Assembly (NCBI GenBank): GCA_019722365.1
Contig: JADFUC010000581.1
Coordinates: 56,649-120,648 of the forward strand
DNA from: Lithospermum erythrorhizon
Taxonomy: Eukaryota; Streptophyta; Magnoliopsida; Boraginales; Boraginaceae
DNA: 64,000 bases
Direction of reading: 5' to 3'
In this document: positions 24,226-37,251 of the stretch, piece by piece
How the letters are laid out: every line of letters begins with the position of its first letter
Position numbering within the stretch: position 1 is the stretch's first letter
The notes under the pieces: model-generated
Database searches by the model: none
The model's input: only the letters and a program-made list of their open reading frames with translations
Told to the model about the DNA's origin: nothing
Program-made: the position numbers and the translations under genes

Positions 24226-25579
24226 GGGTGTTTTGTCTAATGATTTAGTTGTATTTAATAAAAAATTATATTTCATGTATTTTTTAAAAGGATTGGCCAG
24301 TCTGCAAATCTAACTTCTCTCCATGGGCCCCAAAAATCTCTTGTGACCAAAATTGATAATCTAACGAGACACATTAATCCATACTTAAATTCAAACCAAA
24401 TGCTATTAGACTTGTTTTTTTTAATTTTTCACATCCCTATCTGAACCATTGTATCTGAATACAATTTTACTATGTAAAGCAACTTCAGTTGGGTGTCCTG
24501 TCAAGTTTTTCATACTTAGCTTGTTAGTCCACGCTCAGAATCAATTCCAATTCCGTCGAGATTTCATCTACGGGAGATAGTGATGGCTTTTATGGTGGGT
24601 GGCTAATACTAAATATAATTAAGTTCAGGAGACCACACATGCCTGTTTGGTTAAAACTTAGAAAGTTTGCTCTTCTATAATTGATGTTTCGGTTTTTTAT
24701 CCAAAATTTGTACATAAATTATTTCACGCTCCTATGTCTCACAAACATAAAATTGATACAAATGGATTTTTAAAAAGTATTTTCATTGTATCATTTCTTG
24801 CAATTTTTTATTATATGATTAAAATATAATTCAATGTCAAATTTTCAATTAGACAGTAAAGAAAAAATCAATTAAAAAAGAAATGAGAAAAGTATATCAC
24901 AAAAAGATTGTCTAGTTTTGAATTTAATGATTGATTTTTTAAAATTTGAAAATCAAATACTTCGCTATATATTGTATATGTTTGATGAAAATATATCAAA
25001 TGCATGTATTAATAATTTATTTTTTTATTGGATGGTCTAGATAATGAAAATTTAATTAATTTTAATTAATAAAATTTATTTTTATGGATTTATTAATTTA
25101 ATTAATTCACAACCGATCACACGATGACACGTGTTGATTAGGGTTCGCCCGAGCTTCCGAATGAAATTCAAGCCAGGAGAAATCTTCAAGGGCATCATCC
25201 ATGGTGTGAGCGATTTATGCAAACTCGCTAAAGCAGGGTAGGCTCGTGAGGCAATGGGTTTCGAATGCTAACGTAAAAACTAGGGAATCATTTTAATTAT
25301 TTTTTAATAAATTTTCAATCGCCTACGTATCATCCCCGGTCGGGTAAATACATAGTAGGTGTCGGGTTCGAATTTGCATGCTGGGTTCATTTTCTAACAC
25401 GCCTTGGTATTTAAAGGGTTTTTACTTCCAACACGTGTCGCCTCCCTTTATAATCGACATCCGCCTCTTATCTCGAATTTATCAACGAGCAATGTTGGAC
25501 TTGCTCGATGGAAGTAGCATCCATCCTAGTCCCCGGTTAACACTTCTCCCCTTCCGCAGAGTCCGTAGCTCAGGATTAC
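24226..25579. other. AT-rich spacer, then mixed repeat debris
   Basis: 24,226-25,090 is very AT-rich with nothing recognisable. At 25,286-25,318 an AATCATTTTAATTATTTTTTAAT phrase repeats the tail of repeat X (24,174-24,200). 25,320-25,579 is GC-richer, with possible old element sequence and no gene. Confidence 0.35.
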
Positions 25580-25748
25580 CTAATAACCCGTTACGTTAAA
25601 AAAATTCGCCGGCGCGTGGACCCGAGATAAGATAAATACTTCTAATAAGATCGATGTACCGACTAAGAGATATATGAGAGTAGTAGCTTATGTCAGCGGG
25701 AAATTTTACATTTGGAATCGGTTTCACTGAGATTTAAGTACGGAAAGT
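25580..25748 (+). repeat. Gypsy LTR fragment (matches start of the 3' LTR at 27,413)
   Basis: Starting TAATAACCCGTTACGTTAAAAAA, about 165 bases match 27,420-27,584, including GATCGATGTACCGA and TGAGATTTAAGTACGGAAAGT. It then stops, and integrase-type sequence follows within about 250 bases. This looks like a deleted 5' LTR. Confidence 0.65.
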
Positions 25749-25899
25749 CGAGAAATATCGTTTCATCATTATCGGGATTCTTGACTATTGAAAGTACCAC
25801 CCAGAAAGGCAAACGAGTAGCCGATGCTACCGAGTGAAAGTGGGAAATCAAAAGATCCGTAGATGTAGATGAAACAAATAGAGTCAATTTTGATGCCGA

Positions 25900-27340
25900 C
25901 AATGATGGAGTAGAGTTTTTCACCATTTTCTCCAGAAGTTCGACCACAGGGATCTAATCTAGAGTCACAGCAATGGTATTTGGTGACCGCAGTTACTAAA
26001 GAGGACGTGAGAAATCTGTGGTCAAATCGCATTTCGCTGACGCAGAGCGAGCCTCGGCGATGACGGGCAGATCATTGATGAGCCGGTGAGTGAGATTCTG
26101 ATGCAGGCTCATAATGCTCCCTTATAACGCACCCGGTAAAGACGAAGATACCGGGATTCGAGAAGACTTATTGGTGGCCGGAATGAAGAGGTATCGCAGA
26201 GTTCGTGGGCCAAGTGTTTATTTGTCGCCAGTCAAGGCCGAAGATAAAGCATCTCCGGCGGCCTGCTTGCACTTTCCTATTCCCCTGCTGACACGTGGAG
26301 AATATTACCATGGACTTCGTGGTTCGGGGCTTCCTAGACGCCGAGGCTTGCATACGATGACCGTGATTGTGATAGCTATCAAGCCTGCTCATTTCCTACC
26401 TATTAGATCTACGATTGCCCTAAAACCAATGAGGATCTATGCGGGATCGATCAGGAGGTCAGCATCGGGTTCCTGTCGATCATTTCGCATCACGACGCGA
26501 GATTAACTTCGGTGCTCCTGAGGGTTTCCGTGAGGCAATCGGTGGACTGTAAATAGGACGATACTTTATCAGGCTGGAGGATATGCTCCATGCTTGTGTT
26601 CGAATTTCTCCGGAATTAGGAGGGACGAGTTGCCCAAGATGTAGATCGCTACAACAACAACAAATTTCCTATGCTAGCATTCAGATGTCACCTGAGTATG
26701 TCAGATGGGCGGAGGCTCGTGACCCGCTTGTTGAACGAGGTGAGAGAGGAAGTGTTTACTACTGAAGTTGGTCAAGAATTCAAGTGGAGCGGATCAGTTG
26801 ATTCAATAGTATCCGATGACAAATTAGATGCGTAAGAAATATGCCGACCATCGCAGTAGACTAGTCGTTTCGAGGTCGGGCGAATCGTGTGTTCCCCGAG
26901 GGTATCGCCGTGAAGGCGTGATTCTATTTGGGAGGAAAGTGGAAATTGAGTCCTCGCGAGATAATCAAGCCAGATCTCGAGTAGCTTGGCCTGCGGCTTA
27001 TCGGTTGGCGTTGCCTCCGAAGTTTAGATAGATTCATAATGCTGCTCCATGTATCCTCAAGCTTGAGGAAGTATATCCTCGACGAAGCCCGCATATTCTT
27101 AGCTCACTTCCGTGGAGATTGAGGAGGACTCGCTTGAGGAAAGACCGTGAAATTCTCACCCGGAAAGAGAAGATTTGTGAGGAGGCGTAAAGGGTCTTAG
27201 TGAAAGTTTCTTTGCGGAGGAATCAAGATGTGTATGAGGCGACTGGGAACGCGAGGATTTGTGATGAGAGCCACAATTCGCATCTTCTTTCAGTAGATGC
27301 GAAGTTAGTATTGCTTTTTATTTTTATGTTGTTTGATTGC
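25900..27340 (+). pseudogene. Ty3/gypsy integrase (chromovirus-like pol 3' end), frameshifted
   Basis: Reads in several frames. QAHNAP and YWWPE near 26,102 and 26,170 belong to the H2C2 zinc-binding domain. ITMDFVV (26,308) and KPAHFLPIRST (about 26,381) belong to the catalytic core, YASIQMSPE (about 26,669) to its end. KYADHR (26,834) and AYRLALPPKFR (about 26,996) belong to the C-terminal region, followed by PRRSPHILSS and SLRRNQ. The order is that of plant Tekay/Del-like elements. It inserts retroelement cDNA into the nuclear genome. Stops and shifts are frequent, and no gag, protease or reverse transcriptase precedes it, so it belongs to an internally deleted element. The 3' LTR starts at 27,413. 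Confidence 0.8.
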
Positions 27341-27412
27341 AGTTACAATATATATGTTCTTCTTGGTTGTCGGGTTGTTAAATTTCTCGAGGTCGAAATT
27401 TTATTAGGTGGG

Positions 27413-30001
27413 TGTATCAGAATAACCCATTACGTTAAAAAATATTCGGCCGGCGCGGGACCGAGATAGTATAAATACTCGGAATAAGATCGATGTACCG
27501 AGACTAGTATTATATGACTAGTAGTTTATGTCACGGAAATTTTACATTTGAATTGGTTTCATTGAGATTTAAGTACGGAAAGTGAGTACCAATTAACCGA
27601 ACGGGACTCAAGCTATTCTTAAATATCTTCTCATCCTTATCCAACACATCATCTCACAAACAAAAATCTTCTTCTTCTTCTTGAGTTGTGGCCGAGAATC
27701 CCCTTCCCCCTCCCCTTTGAAATTTTCTTCCATTTCTCTCTTCGATTGTTGCTCAAACTCAAAGATCGTTGGTTGAATATCTTCCCCTCATCATCTTCTT
27801 TGAATTAAGGTAAGAAAAGTTCAAATCTGGGGATATTTGCGGTTTCTTTACATGTTGACTTTGCTAAATTGAATTTAATTACTTAAGTTTGTTATGTATT
27901 AGTATGATGAATATATGGTTAATTCATGAGTTAAGACGTTGTTCGGTGCTTCATGCGACAGTTGACTTTTTCCCAGGTTAGTTGACTTTTTAATGTTTGA
28001 TTTTTATGTTATTTAAATGTGTAGTTAATTTGGGACCTTTATTATAATTGTTGTAAGGTTAGAATTGTGGATGAGTAATCGACAGAGGGGTTAGGCCGAG
28101 AAAGTGTGATTGCAAGCAAGTAGTAATTAGATTTTGGAGTATAGTTGTTAATTATGGACTTGAGGGGATTAAATAAGACTTTATAAGTTGGTTTGAAATG
28201 TTAAAGCTGATAAGGTGGAAATTTTGGGAGGAGTATTTGATTGGGTCAGGTCCGACGTGTTGTTATTTCGTTGTCTTTTTCATTGCTTTAGAATCATGAA
28301 TCGTTCTACTTTAGAGTCAGAATGATCTTCTGTAACGCAAGATAAAGAGTAGGTTTTCGATTATACTTTCCTGTATTTTTGTTAGGCGTTAATCACGGGA
28401 AGCGGGGCGCTACCGTGTGGATCGTGATTTCGCGAGGATTTTGTGAAGCAGTGAGGTGAGTACTTATCTCACGGGTGCTACATTACGCATTTCTTACTTT
28501 AAATTGCGCAATGCCATCGCTGGGTATACGATGGTATCAAAGATATTAATGTCATTGTCAGATGATTATGTGTGATTCATTTGTGCGAGCCATGATATGA
28601 TTATACGATTGTATTTCGTATGCCAAGATTTGCTTGAGGTAAGTAATAGATTGAACTCTCAACTTTACGCTTTGTGTTCTCGTGTCTTGCCGGCATTTCT
28701 CGCGTTCCCGTGGCATCACGACACTTTATATTTCGCGGCCTTTGCCGGCGGTTTTGATTGATTTTTGATCGCGAGACTTTTAATCGGTGTGCTTTGGATA
28801 TTGCCTGGGAATAGAGTAGTTAGTCGGGAGGTGTTGGTTGGAGTTAACGTGACCTCGAGGTGACTTGGGAGTATTAGATACGAATCTTATAGTTTGGACG
28901 ACAGGTTGCGCGACTTCCTCCTCAAGTATGATACGTGATTTATCGCCTCTATACTCGGTATATGCCAAGGTTTGGCCTTATACTGCATAAGCGTGGTTTG
29001 GCCTTATAATTCAAGATAAGTGCGCTTAGCCTTATACTTCGGGTATAAATGCGGTTTGGCCTTATACTGCATAGTATAAGCCTTCATACTTCCTAAGAGA
29101 TAAGAAATGCGTGATTATCTATGACCTCTTTGCTATGTGTGCATTGTTAAAAAGCCTTTGATACCACGGTATAAAGAGCGGTGTTTATTAGCGATTGGGT
29201 CCATTCCCCAGTAGATCTGATCGGTTAGCTACGCGCATCAGAGGTTGGTAGATAATAAGTGGAGATACGATTGTGATAGACGGCTCAATACTGTAGTTAT
29301 AGCCGCTGGCTGAGCCCCCTGTGATTTTATTCTCATGACAAGCAGGCCTTATCAGACTTTGTATTATATCTTCGACATGTTATGTCCGGTGATCTTTTCA
29401 ATTTTATGATATCACCTATTAGGTGGTAGTCCCGTATATACATATTTATTCATATTTGATTACTATATTATTGGATCGCCCCATTTCTCAGATTGCTTAA
29501 GTTTCACCCCTGTTAAAATTTCACTAAGGTTCAAGTACAAGCACTTATTCGCCATGCATTTCTCGTCATGTGCCGATAGGCGCAATGAGTCGAGGCCGCT
29601 TGAGAGTTTATATTCCGAGTGGCTGTGAGCATCGGGTGGCCGGTGGATCCTCACGCCTCGCTTTTTGTCAGCATTAATAACCGCTTCTTTGATTGCTTGT
29701 ATTTCGGCCACTTTAGCCTTGCAATTATTTCGTATTCAGATACGATATTTACTCGCCAGCCTTGCCGGCATTATCGCCTTTTTAGATATGTCAGATATAT
29801 ATGGAGTTGGTTGGTTAGACATCACCCTGATGGATTGTAAATTTTAAAAACTATTTTCTAGAATTTTAATTGTAAATCAAATTTTTGGATAAAAAATGCG
29901 TAGTTCTTTAAACCGGGAAATAGCCCATCAAGATGATGACTCTAGTGTACGTGATTATAGACGATTCTCGCCTGCATGCCGAATTCGAGGCTGTCGTTAC
30001 A
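27413..30001 (+). repeat. Gypsy 3' LTR (LTR B family)
   Basis: Starts TGTATCAGAATAACCC after the purine-rich AGGTGGG and ends CTGTCGTTACA. About 2.6 kb, co-linear with 1,281-3,927. It follows integrase on the same strand, which fixes its identity as a 3' LTR. AT-rich CTTCTTCTTCTTCTTGAG around 27,669 may be in the leader part. No gene is supported; frames at 28,780-28,968 and 29,463-29,847 are unsupported. Confidence 0.75.
28955..29100 (+). repeat. GGCCTTATAC minisatellite inside 3' LTR
   Basis: Four units of GGCCTTATA or AGCCTTATA followed by a variable GCATAAG or TCGGGTATAA stretch. Counterpart of 2,925-3,165. Confidence 0.6.
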
Positions 30002-30373
30002 TTAACCAAGTTTTCGGACTTATTTTAGCTTGCATTGGTACATTATGTTCCTGGGTCATCCATGTCATTTAAGAACTTAAAGGACGAAAATCTGCTTGTA
30101 GGGACTTACCGTGATTCATATATGATCACAATTTCTGTTACACCCCCGATTTATAGGAAGATTGACTCATTTTAAGATTTATTGTGACATATTTCAGAGT
30201 GTCACGATCCTTAATTAAGCCTTCGGTCTGTGAGTGAGCTAGTTCCTGCTTTTATTTCTGATTGCAACATAAAAGGCCTAGTTGTCCATCAAGACACTAA
30301 CCCTAGGGGTTTTTGGGATATGAGGCCCGTTAGGTCTTTATTTAAACAAGGGATGAGGAGAGAATCAACATTT
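30002..30373. other. Spacer between gypsy 3' LTR and copia LTR
   Basis: No gene. TGTTACACCCCCGATTTATAGG at 30,135-30,156 has the look of another LTR start, but I cannot trace its end. Confidence 0.3.
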
Positions 30374-31141
30374 TGTTGGTGTTCTTAATCATATTATAAG
30401 TTCTAAACTTAATGGATACGAATCCCAGAACGCTACATATTGTACAAAAATAATAACAAAATAGGCTACAAGTTACAGAAATTTTTAGTCAATCAAATCA
30501 ACGAGGTCAGTAACGGAATCAATTGCTATCAAATATCCAAAATAGAGTATCTCCAAGAACGCCCAATAACGATAAATTTAACCACTTTACCTCTACTGTA
30601 ACAATTAAAGTACAAACTAGGAATAAAACATGGAAGAAAAACCTTGTTTTTCTTCCTTGATTATTTCGGCTATGAGGGTTTTGGAGAGAGAGTTTTTGAT
30701 TTCTTGCAAACCAAAAATATGAGCATTAACATTAGTAGTAATTGTGTTTGATCATACCACTTAAGTAGACAACACATGAGAGTTTTAAGGAACCAAATCC
30801 TACTCAAACTCCAACTCCCTTTAATCACCAAAACCGACCACTGGGTCCAAACCGGAAAAGTTCAATCTGAGCCTCTTGGCCTGCTTCCATTCCGACTGTT
30901 TTTAATTGACATTTTATACTCGGGAAGTTTATAATACATTTTATTAAGTAGTCTCGGTTTATCGTATGTGTATGACCTCTTAGGGACGACTATCAAGAGT
31001 AATATGTTAAATATTATTAACCGAATATTATATTTAATATATATAGATTACGAGCAAAACTCTAGTGTCATAGTAACTCCTAACGTCAATACGCTTTTAT
31101 TTTCTAAATACTAATTGTCTAAACAATTAATATATATTTAA

Positions 31142-31200
<59 letters not shown>

Positions 31201-31280
31201 CTTGAATGATTAACCTGCTTGTATGAATTTAAATCGCTCAACGGACATTTTATGAGATCTGATTTCTCATATTTCCAACA
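30374..31280 (-). repeat. Ty1/copia LTR, reverse orientation
   Basis: Terminal TGTTGG (30,374) and CCAACA (to 31,280) give TG/CA ends with a 6-base inverted repeat and a length of 907 bases. Directly to the right, CTCCCACTTGCCC reads in reverse as GGGCAAGTGGGAG, a polypurine tract next to TGTTGGAAATATGAG. So this is the 3' LTR of a minus-strand copia element. A TATA-repeat run lies inside. Confidence 0.75.
31145..31199. repeat. (AT)n microsatellite
   Basis: About 55 bases of uninterrupted AT dinucleotides inside the copia LTR. Its length is likely polymorphic. Confidence 0.95.
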
Positions 31281-31640
31281 CTCCCACTTGCCCTTGGACG
31301 ATTTATGATATTAGTATCAACGATCCCTTCTATACTCGATTTCCAGCGGTCAAGCTATGGTAAGAAATGTGTCACCAAACCTCAAGATCCAGCTTCGTAA
31401 CGGATGTGTTAATGCGATATCCAAATATAGCCGACGGCGGCCACCAAATCACCCTTAAGTCCCCAAGATTACGTAATTTACCGATTTATCCTAATAGATG
31501 GTCCCCCATTGTACACAGGTTCCCATTTATACCTTTGTCGTATACCCGATCTCATGCCGTTATAATCCTCCTGTTACAGAGGACGTTTGACATGGTCAAA
31601 GTACATTTCTCCAGTATATATAAGAGCATATGCATAAACA
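31281..31640 (-). mobile_element. Copia 3' untranslated segment
   Basis: The polypurine tract (31,281-31,293) and the sequence beyond it, read on the minus strand, are what remains of the internal part of the copia element next to its 3' LTR. No pol domain is recognisable. The plus-strand frame 31,367-31,657 is a shadow. Confidence 0.5.
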
Positions 31641-33306
31641 ATAACAAGAATAAATAAGTTAACAAGAATCACGACCTACACGATACTCTTTTCATAAACA
31701 CCAACAATCGCATAGTCAAATATTACTCAAGCAAACAATATAATCATCAAAAAGGAATCCACCCAACACAATCACCCAACCTCCATCTGCATATTACATC
31801 CTCCCGAGGCATCCCACCATTATATAAAATATAACATCATTACGGGGAAACCCACCAATATGCAGATCACATCACCCACCAACATATATATACATCACAA
31901 CCTCCCAACCGGGCAACTCACCAATATGCATATCACAACCTCCCGAACATCGGGGCAACCCATCAATATGCATATCACAACCTCCCGATCGGGGCAACCC
32001 ACCAATGTATATATATATATCATAGTCTCACTCCACCCAACTCAACCTGCAAAAGAGTACACAGACCAACGACAAACAACACACAAACACACGCAACACA
32101 GGTCACACACAACAATCATAATATTCTCACATACAACTTCAACAATATCATAACCGCTTATCCACACATACCAAATATATAAACATAATATATATATCAA
32201 AGGTTACCAACGTGAGATTTGTACTCACCTCAAGCAATAGTAATTGAAGTCAACTAACTATTCCACTCGCTCGGTCCTTATTCGAGTCCCATCGAATGCA
32301 ACAACGTATTAATATAATATTACATTTTCTTGTAAATGAGTATACTTCTTAAGTAATGATTTGAATGGATATCTTTGAGCTTCACCACACATCTATCTCA
32401 ACTCAATAACAAAACTCCATATTTATTAAGATTCCAAAATCTAAACCCGATTTATAGTTATTCAACCCCCATAAATCAAAAGAAATAGAAAATTATCTTC
32501 AAAATTATATGTTGTATATAAACCGAAAATCAACCTCATACAAGGGCATTTACTATTTATTTCTAATTTTTCTTACAAAAACTAAAATTAAATAATTAAA
32601 AATCCAAACCTAAACATAAAATAATTAGTTCTCAGAGATATACTTCTAATTATATTCCAATATTCCAGTTATAATAAGATATAATTTTTAATCTACCATT
32701 AACTACATAAAGATTCAATCTTTTAACATTATACCCATTTCCCCAAATTTACAATTATAACACAAAACAAAATACTAGATTAATACTCTAAGACATGAAA
32801 TGGAAAGTTTAAGAGTTGTTTCTTATACCTTGATGTTCGGGAGCACTGAAGGAATACTTTATTCTTGAGTTTTAGATGATAACTTCACAAAATATAAAAA
32901 TCATTTCAAGGAAAAAAGGGATGCGCGGGGCTAGTACAAATGGAGAAGAAAGCGCGGTGGTTTTGAGGATTAAAGCGATATATATGGTAGCCATAGGTCA
33001 TGTTTGGTAATGGGCTTCGATTCCTCTATTTTTTGTTTTCTTTCGCAATTATCCGGATGAAAACGATCCTAAATCGAGTATTATTCGTGTAACCAAATAC
33101 TACTCATTTTTATACTCGTCTCGATTTATCTATTTTATTTCAAAAGTATTTATACTATCTTCGAGTCATACCACTAAGTGTCTCATTTAACCGTTTTATT
33201 TCTGTTAAGATGCAATACTAGCTCCCACTAAATCTAGCACCACTTGAGCAACAACAGAAGAATCATTACTTTTCTCTCGTGATGCTCATACTATCAGGGT
33301 TGATTA
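31641..33306 (-). repeat. Gypsy-type LTR E, reverse orientation
   Basis: Reverse complement of LTR A (610-1,270 and 4,245-4,605) over about 32,160-33,200. It includes GTGAGATTTGTACTCACCTC (32,211) and a block of about 40-base repeats at 31,840-32,010. Ends are not exact. Confidence 0.55.
31840..32010. repeat. About 40-bp tandem repeats in LTR E
   Basis: Units of the type CAATATGCATATCACAACCT followed by CCCGAtcGGGGCAACCCAC, 38-42 bases each, about four copies. The last copies degenerate into TATATA. Confidence 0.75.
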
Positions 33307-34800
33307 TGTAACGACTCCACCCTAGGTCGGCCGCCCGAGGTTAAGATCATCAACAACTCAGACACCGCAGTCACCAATCAATGGATGACAACATAAAAAG
33401 ACTTCATTTGACTTTAATAATAATAATACACTTTTGTCCATCGCGTGAACTAACAACACATCACACAAAAATCTTATCACCACCAAAACATACGTCAACC
33501 CTAATAATACAACTTATATACACATAATCGAACAATACAACATATTAGTAGTAGCGTCACACACGACCCCCTCAATATACAAGTCCTAAAACATAAAGAG
33601 GAAAAGGACTGCCGAGGATCTTCTATGCCACTACAAATTTCACCCACGACGCTTAATCCACATCTTGTCAATTCAGCCTCCCCGACAACCTCGACGATCA
33701 ACTCCTAGGAATCCATGATACCCGCCCATGAGAATGTGGAGTGTGTTTTACGGAGCTTATGAATACAAATACCAATTTAACGGTATCCAAACCACATATA
33801 ACCATAATTATATATAAAAAGTATGTATAACATCGAACGTACTACCCAAGAACCACTACTCTCAAATTAACCAATAACCTCTTATTAATATTACTACCAG
33901 ATCAATGAAACACTCCACATATATTTTCATAACCATCAACATCGCACGATCAAATAATCATTCAAATAAACATCACAAACAATAAAGGTTAGTCCAGAAA
34001 ATTGTACAACATCAAACCTCCATCCACACATCCACTCCCCAATCACATCCACCAATATACACACATCACCCCACACACATATATATACATCACAATCCTC
34101 CCGACCGAGGCTACTCACTCAATATGCATATCACACCGAACCTCCCGAATCACCTCGGGGCTACTCACTCAATATGCATATCACGCCAAACCTCCCGGTC
34201 GAGGCTACTCACTCAATGGCAGATACACATATCATTCCACCCAAAATCAACCTGCAAAAAGATACACACCAACCACATACAACAATACACAACCACACGC
34301 AACACAATCACATACAACACACGTGGTATAATCACAACAACTACCACAATCTCATAACATCAGTCTCAATAACAACAATCTCATAACATCAATCTCAATA
34401 ACAACAATCTCATAACATCAATATACATACCAATATAGTCACATAACAAACACATACTGAATATATAACCATAATACATATAAAAGTGCTCCCATCGAGA
34501 TTTGTACTACCGCAAAAGCAACTATAATATCTCTAGGTAGTCTAATGCTAGGGTCCGGGGCTCAACTCCTATCCAAAGAAATTTTATACGTTATTATAGA
34601 TTCCGTTTAATAACCTCCCCATAATATCTATTAAATCCCGAATATTATTATTCCACCTCTCATAATTCCAAAATAAAGATTCTTAGTAATCATTAAAACA
34701 CCAAAACTAGTAAGCAACTTCTAAAATTCCAACTTTTATCAACATTCCAATTACCAACTTAACAACTCTAGGTGGAACGACATTACGCCGCTGCCCTAGC
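33307..34800 (-). repeat. Gypsy-type LTR F, reverse orientation, truncated
   Basis: Starts TGTAACGACTCCACC. It is co-linear with LTR D from 8,243: the shared order is the GGTTAAGATCATCAA, AAGACTTCATTTGAC, CTTTTGTCCATCG and GAGATTTGTACT phrases. The match fades at about 34,800, well short of the length of D. Open frames at 33,936-34,386 come from the repeats. Confidence 0.6.
34080..34225. repeat. About 45-bp tandem repeats in LTR F
   Basis: Three units of CAATATGCATATCACRCCRA followed by ACCTCCCG, a variable part, and GAGGCTACTCACT. Related to the units of LTR E, showing expansion within one family. Confidence 0.75.
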
Positions 34801-35862
34801 TAATTAATAAACGACAAAAAACTTCCACCAAAATACTACGCCCTAGGATATTAAGATGATGGTTAAGTCCCGTTTCTATATTCCATAGTTATTCATTGTG
34901 ACCATACTTGTTACTTGAACAAGTAGTTCACAACTTGTTACAGATTCTTCCTTTTATGTATTCATCTTGGATCCCTTTTGAATGCATTATCAATATAAGG
35001 GTAACTAAACATTGAGCTCATTCAAGCTGGATCACTTATGAATTTCAAAAAAGATTTGAAAATATCACGATTCTTTGATAGGAACTGCATGCATAATCTC
35101 TTTGAGAGGTGGCTTTGACATGCTATTACATACAAGAATCTAATTTATGTTCATGAGTTCAAACTATTTGAGCTTTTCATTAACTCATGTATATGTCATC
35201 TATTGTAGATCCGGATGACTAGAAGTGTTTATGATTAATTGAAAATTTGCGGCACAAAGAATCAAATTGGTTGGACAAAATTTTTTGTTTATCGATCCAA
35301 CTTATTTGCCAACGTGGACATCTCCGTTTGATTAAGCGGCGCCAATTTTGTTTATCGGTCAAATTGGTATGTAGCCTTGAGCTAAAGCGGGAGTAAATAT
35401 GTATTGTTGGCTTCATTGGATGGATCTAGTTATCCAATATATGTCAATATTTCTTTAATAACTTTAAAGATTACTAAATATTTAAACAAACCTACTCTCA
35501 ATCATTTAAACTATTTAAATGCTCTTCTGTATTTCTAGAATACAGCAGTAAATATATACATTTATATTTTACTGATTTATTGTACTATCAATATAAGAGA
35601 GTGCATTTATTTGTTAGTTTATCATAAATCTTTATTTGTGATCCTAATCAAATATGTCAATTTTAACATTTAATTTTAAGCCAATGAAAGATTGCGAGAT
35701 TATGAATTTTAAATGTTATTCACATTTTAACCATATTATTCAAAATATATGATTCTTCAAGATTCCTTCTATACAATTTTTAGTAATTTTGATTACATTT
35801 TACAATTCATGTGATATTGGGAGATGAGGTGCCGAGTTACTTGAAATCTTATGAACATATAT
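34801..35862. other. Unclassified AT-rich region
   Basis: No recognised domain. Phrases such as TTGTTACTTGAACAAGTAG and CTATTGTAGATCCGGATGAC (35,200-35,219) suggest old retroelement sequence. The frame at 35,219-35,416 on the minus strand is not supported. Confidence 0.3.
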
Positions 35863-37251
35863 TGTAACGACCGGCCTGGAGTCGTAAGCCCTCGAGGTTG
35901 GAGTCGTCAAATCAACTGTATATCACGGTCGCCCATACGATGGTTGACCACGAAAATCACCTGTTTAATAACCCATAAAACCTGATAATTTGATAAGCAG
36001 TAAAATAGTTTCGAAAATTTAAATGTTGTACTACAGAGTTTAACCATCGTGGCGTTACATCTGACAAGCTTGCCAAAACTCCATGAAAACCAAGTCCTGA
36101 AAATATTCCACAAAATAGTTTACAATTTCAACATCCCAAAACAAAATACTTAAAAGCTGATGCATCAAAATCATAAAAGAGAGATAGTTGCCGAAGATCT
36201 AGCCAAATGATAAGTATAAAATTAAGCCGGCGTCAATTTGTCTAGAGATGATGTTGATGATATTTTATATATATAGTGGAAAGTTGGATTCAAGCGTGTT
36301 AGTATATAGGTTGTGACCTAACCCTGACGTTGATACCGTTGCGTGAATAAGTTCCGTAGACTAAATGAAGACTTTGGTGAAATAATTCCATTACTTAAGT
36401 TATCTTGATTTAAGATATCGTTGCTTTCCGGTTAATATTGAGATAATGATACGATTTGGAGGAGTTCTTATAATAAACATTTAGTTGTCATAGGAGGTGT
36501 ATAGCGATAATTGGGGGTAGCAACTTTAAGGTGAACTAAAGATAAGTGGTTGAGTTGTGTATGTTTGAGTTATGAGATGTTGAGATATATGTTTTGAGTT
36601 GTATATTATGTAGGAATTAGCTATCTTAGAAAGATAACAAATAGAGATAGGTGCGCTTGTGATTAAGATGTACTATGAGTAAGTTGTTGTGGTATGGGTT
36701 TATTGGTGTTAGTTGGGCAGATTAAGAAAGATTTATATTGTGGTGAAGTAACATATAAATATAACTCTTGAGGTATATAATCTTTAAATAGAGTAAAGGT
36801 ACTTGAATTATCCTTATTTGTATGAGTGGTAAGTTAATACGTAATATTTGCTTATTCAACTCGGCTTTTAGGCGACTCCTATTCCTATAGGCGTTTATGC
36901 TAGGTTGTTCTTGGGGATGAGCCGAGATGCATTGGCGGTAGGCGCGTGCCAGCGGAGGTGGCGATGGTGGCAGAAGAACCTCGGCAGTCATCTTGTATCT
37001 TCTTTGGAGGTTTATGTTGTACTTAATAGTATTATTGTCTCGAGAGTTGTAAAAAAGTTGTTTGATGTTGTATTTGTATTATTATTTTCCAGTTGTTGTG
37101 GTGTTGATTAGTTCACCCGATGGACGAGTTGTATTATTTTATTTTTCTTGTTAAATGTAGTCATTTTATCGTTATCCGTAGTTGGTGACTTCTGTTTATT
37201 CAAGTTGATAGCGGTCCCCAACCTCAGGGGGCCCACAGGCGAATCGTTACA
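35863..37251. repeat. Head-to-head pair of gypsy LTR ends (inverted repeat)
   Basis: Left arm about 35,863-36,215 begins TGTAACGACC and matches LTR C. Right arm about 36,870-37,251 ends GAATCGTTACA and is the inverted equivalent, for example AGGTGGCGATGG then CGGCAGTCATC. The middle (36,216-36,870) is forward-oriented LTR-like sequence. The two arms thus form an imperfect inverted repeat with TGTAACGA/TCGTTACA tips. Frames at 36,722-37,111 are unsupported. Confidence 0.55.

Noticed and set aside
30135..30156. Another LTR start (TGTTACACCCCCGATT)
   Set aside because: No matching end, polypurine tract or second copy was found, so only mentioned as a possibility.
31860..32010. Possible CRISPR-like array of about 40-base units
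   Set aside because: Units are directly adjacent, degenerate and without unique spacers. They lie in a plant LTR, so it is a minisatellite.
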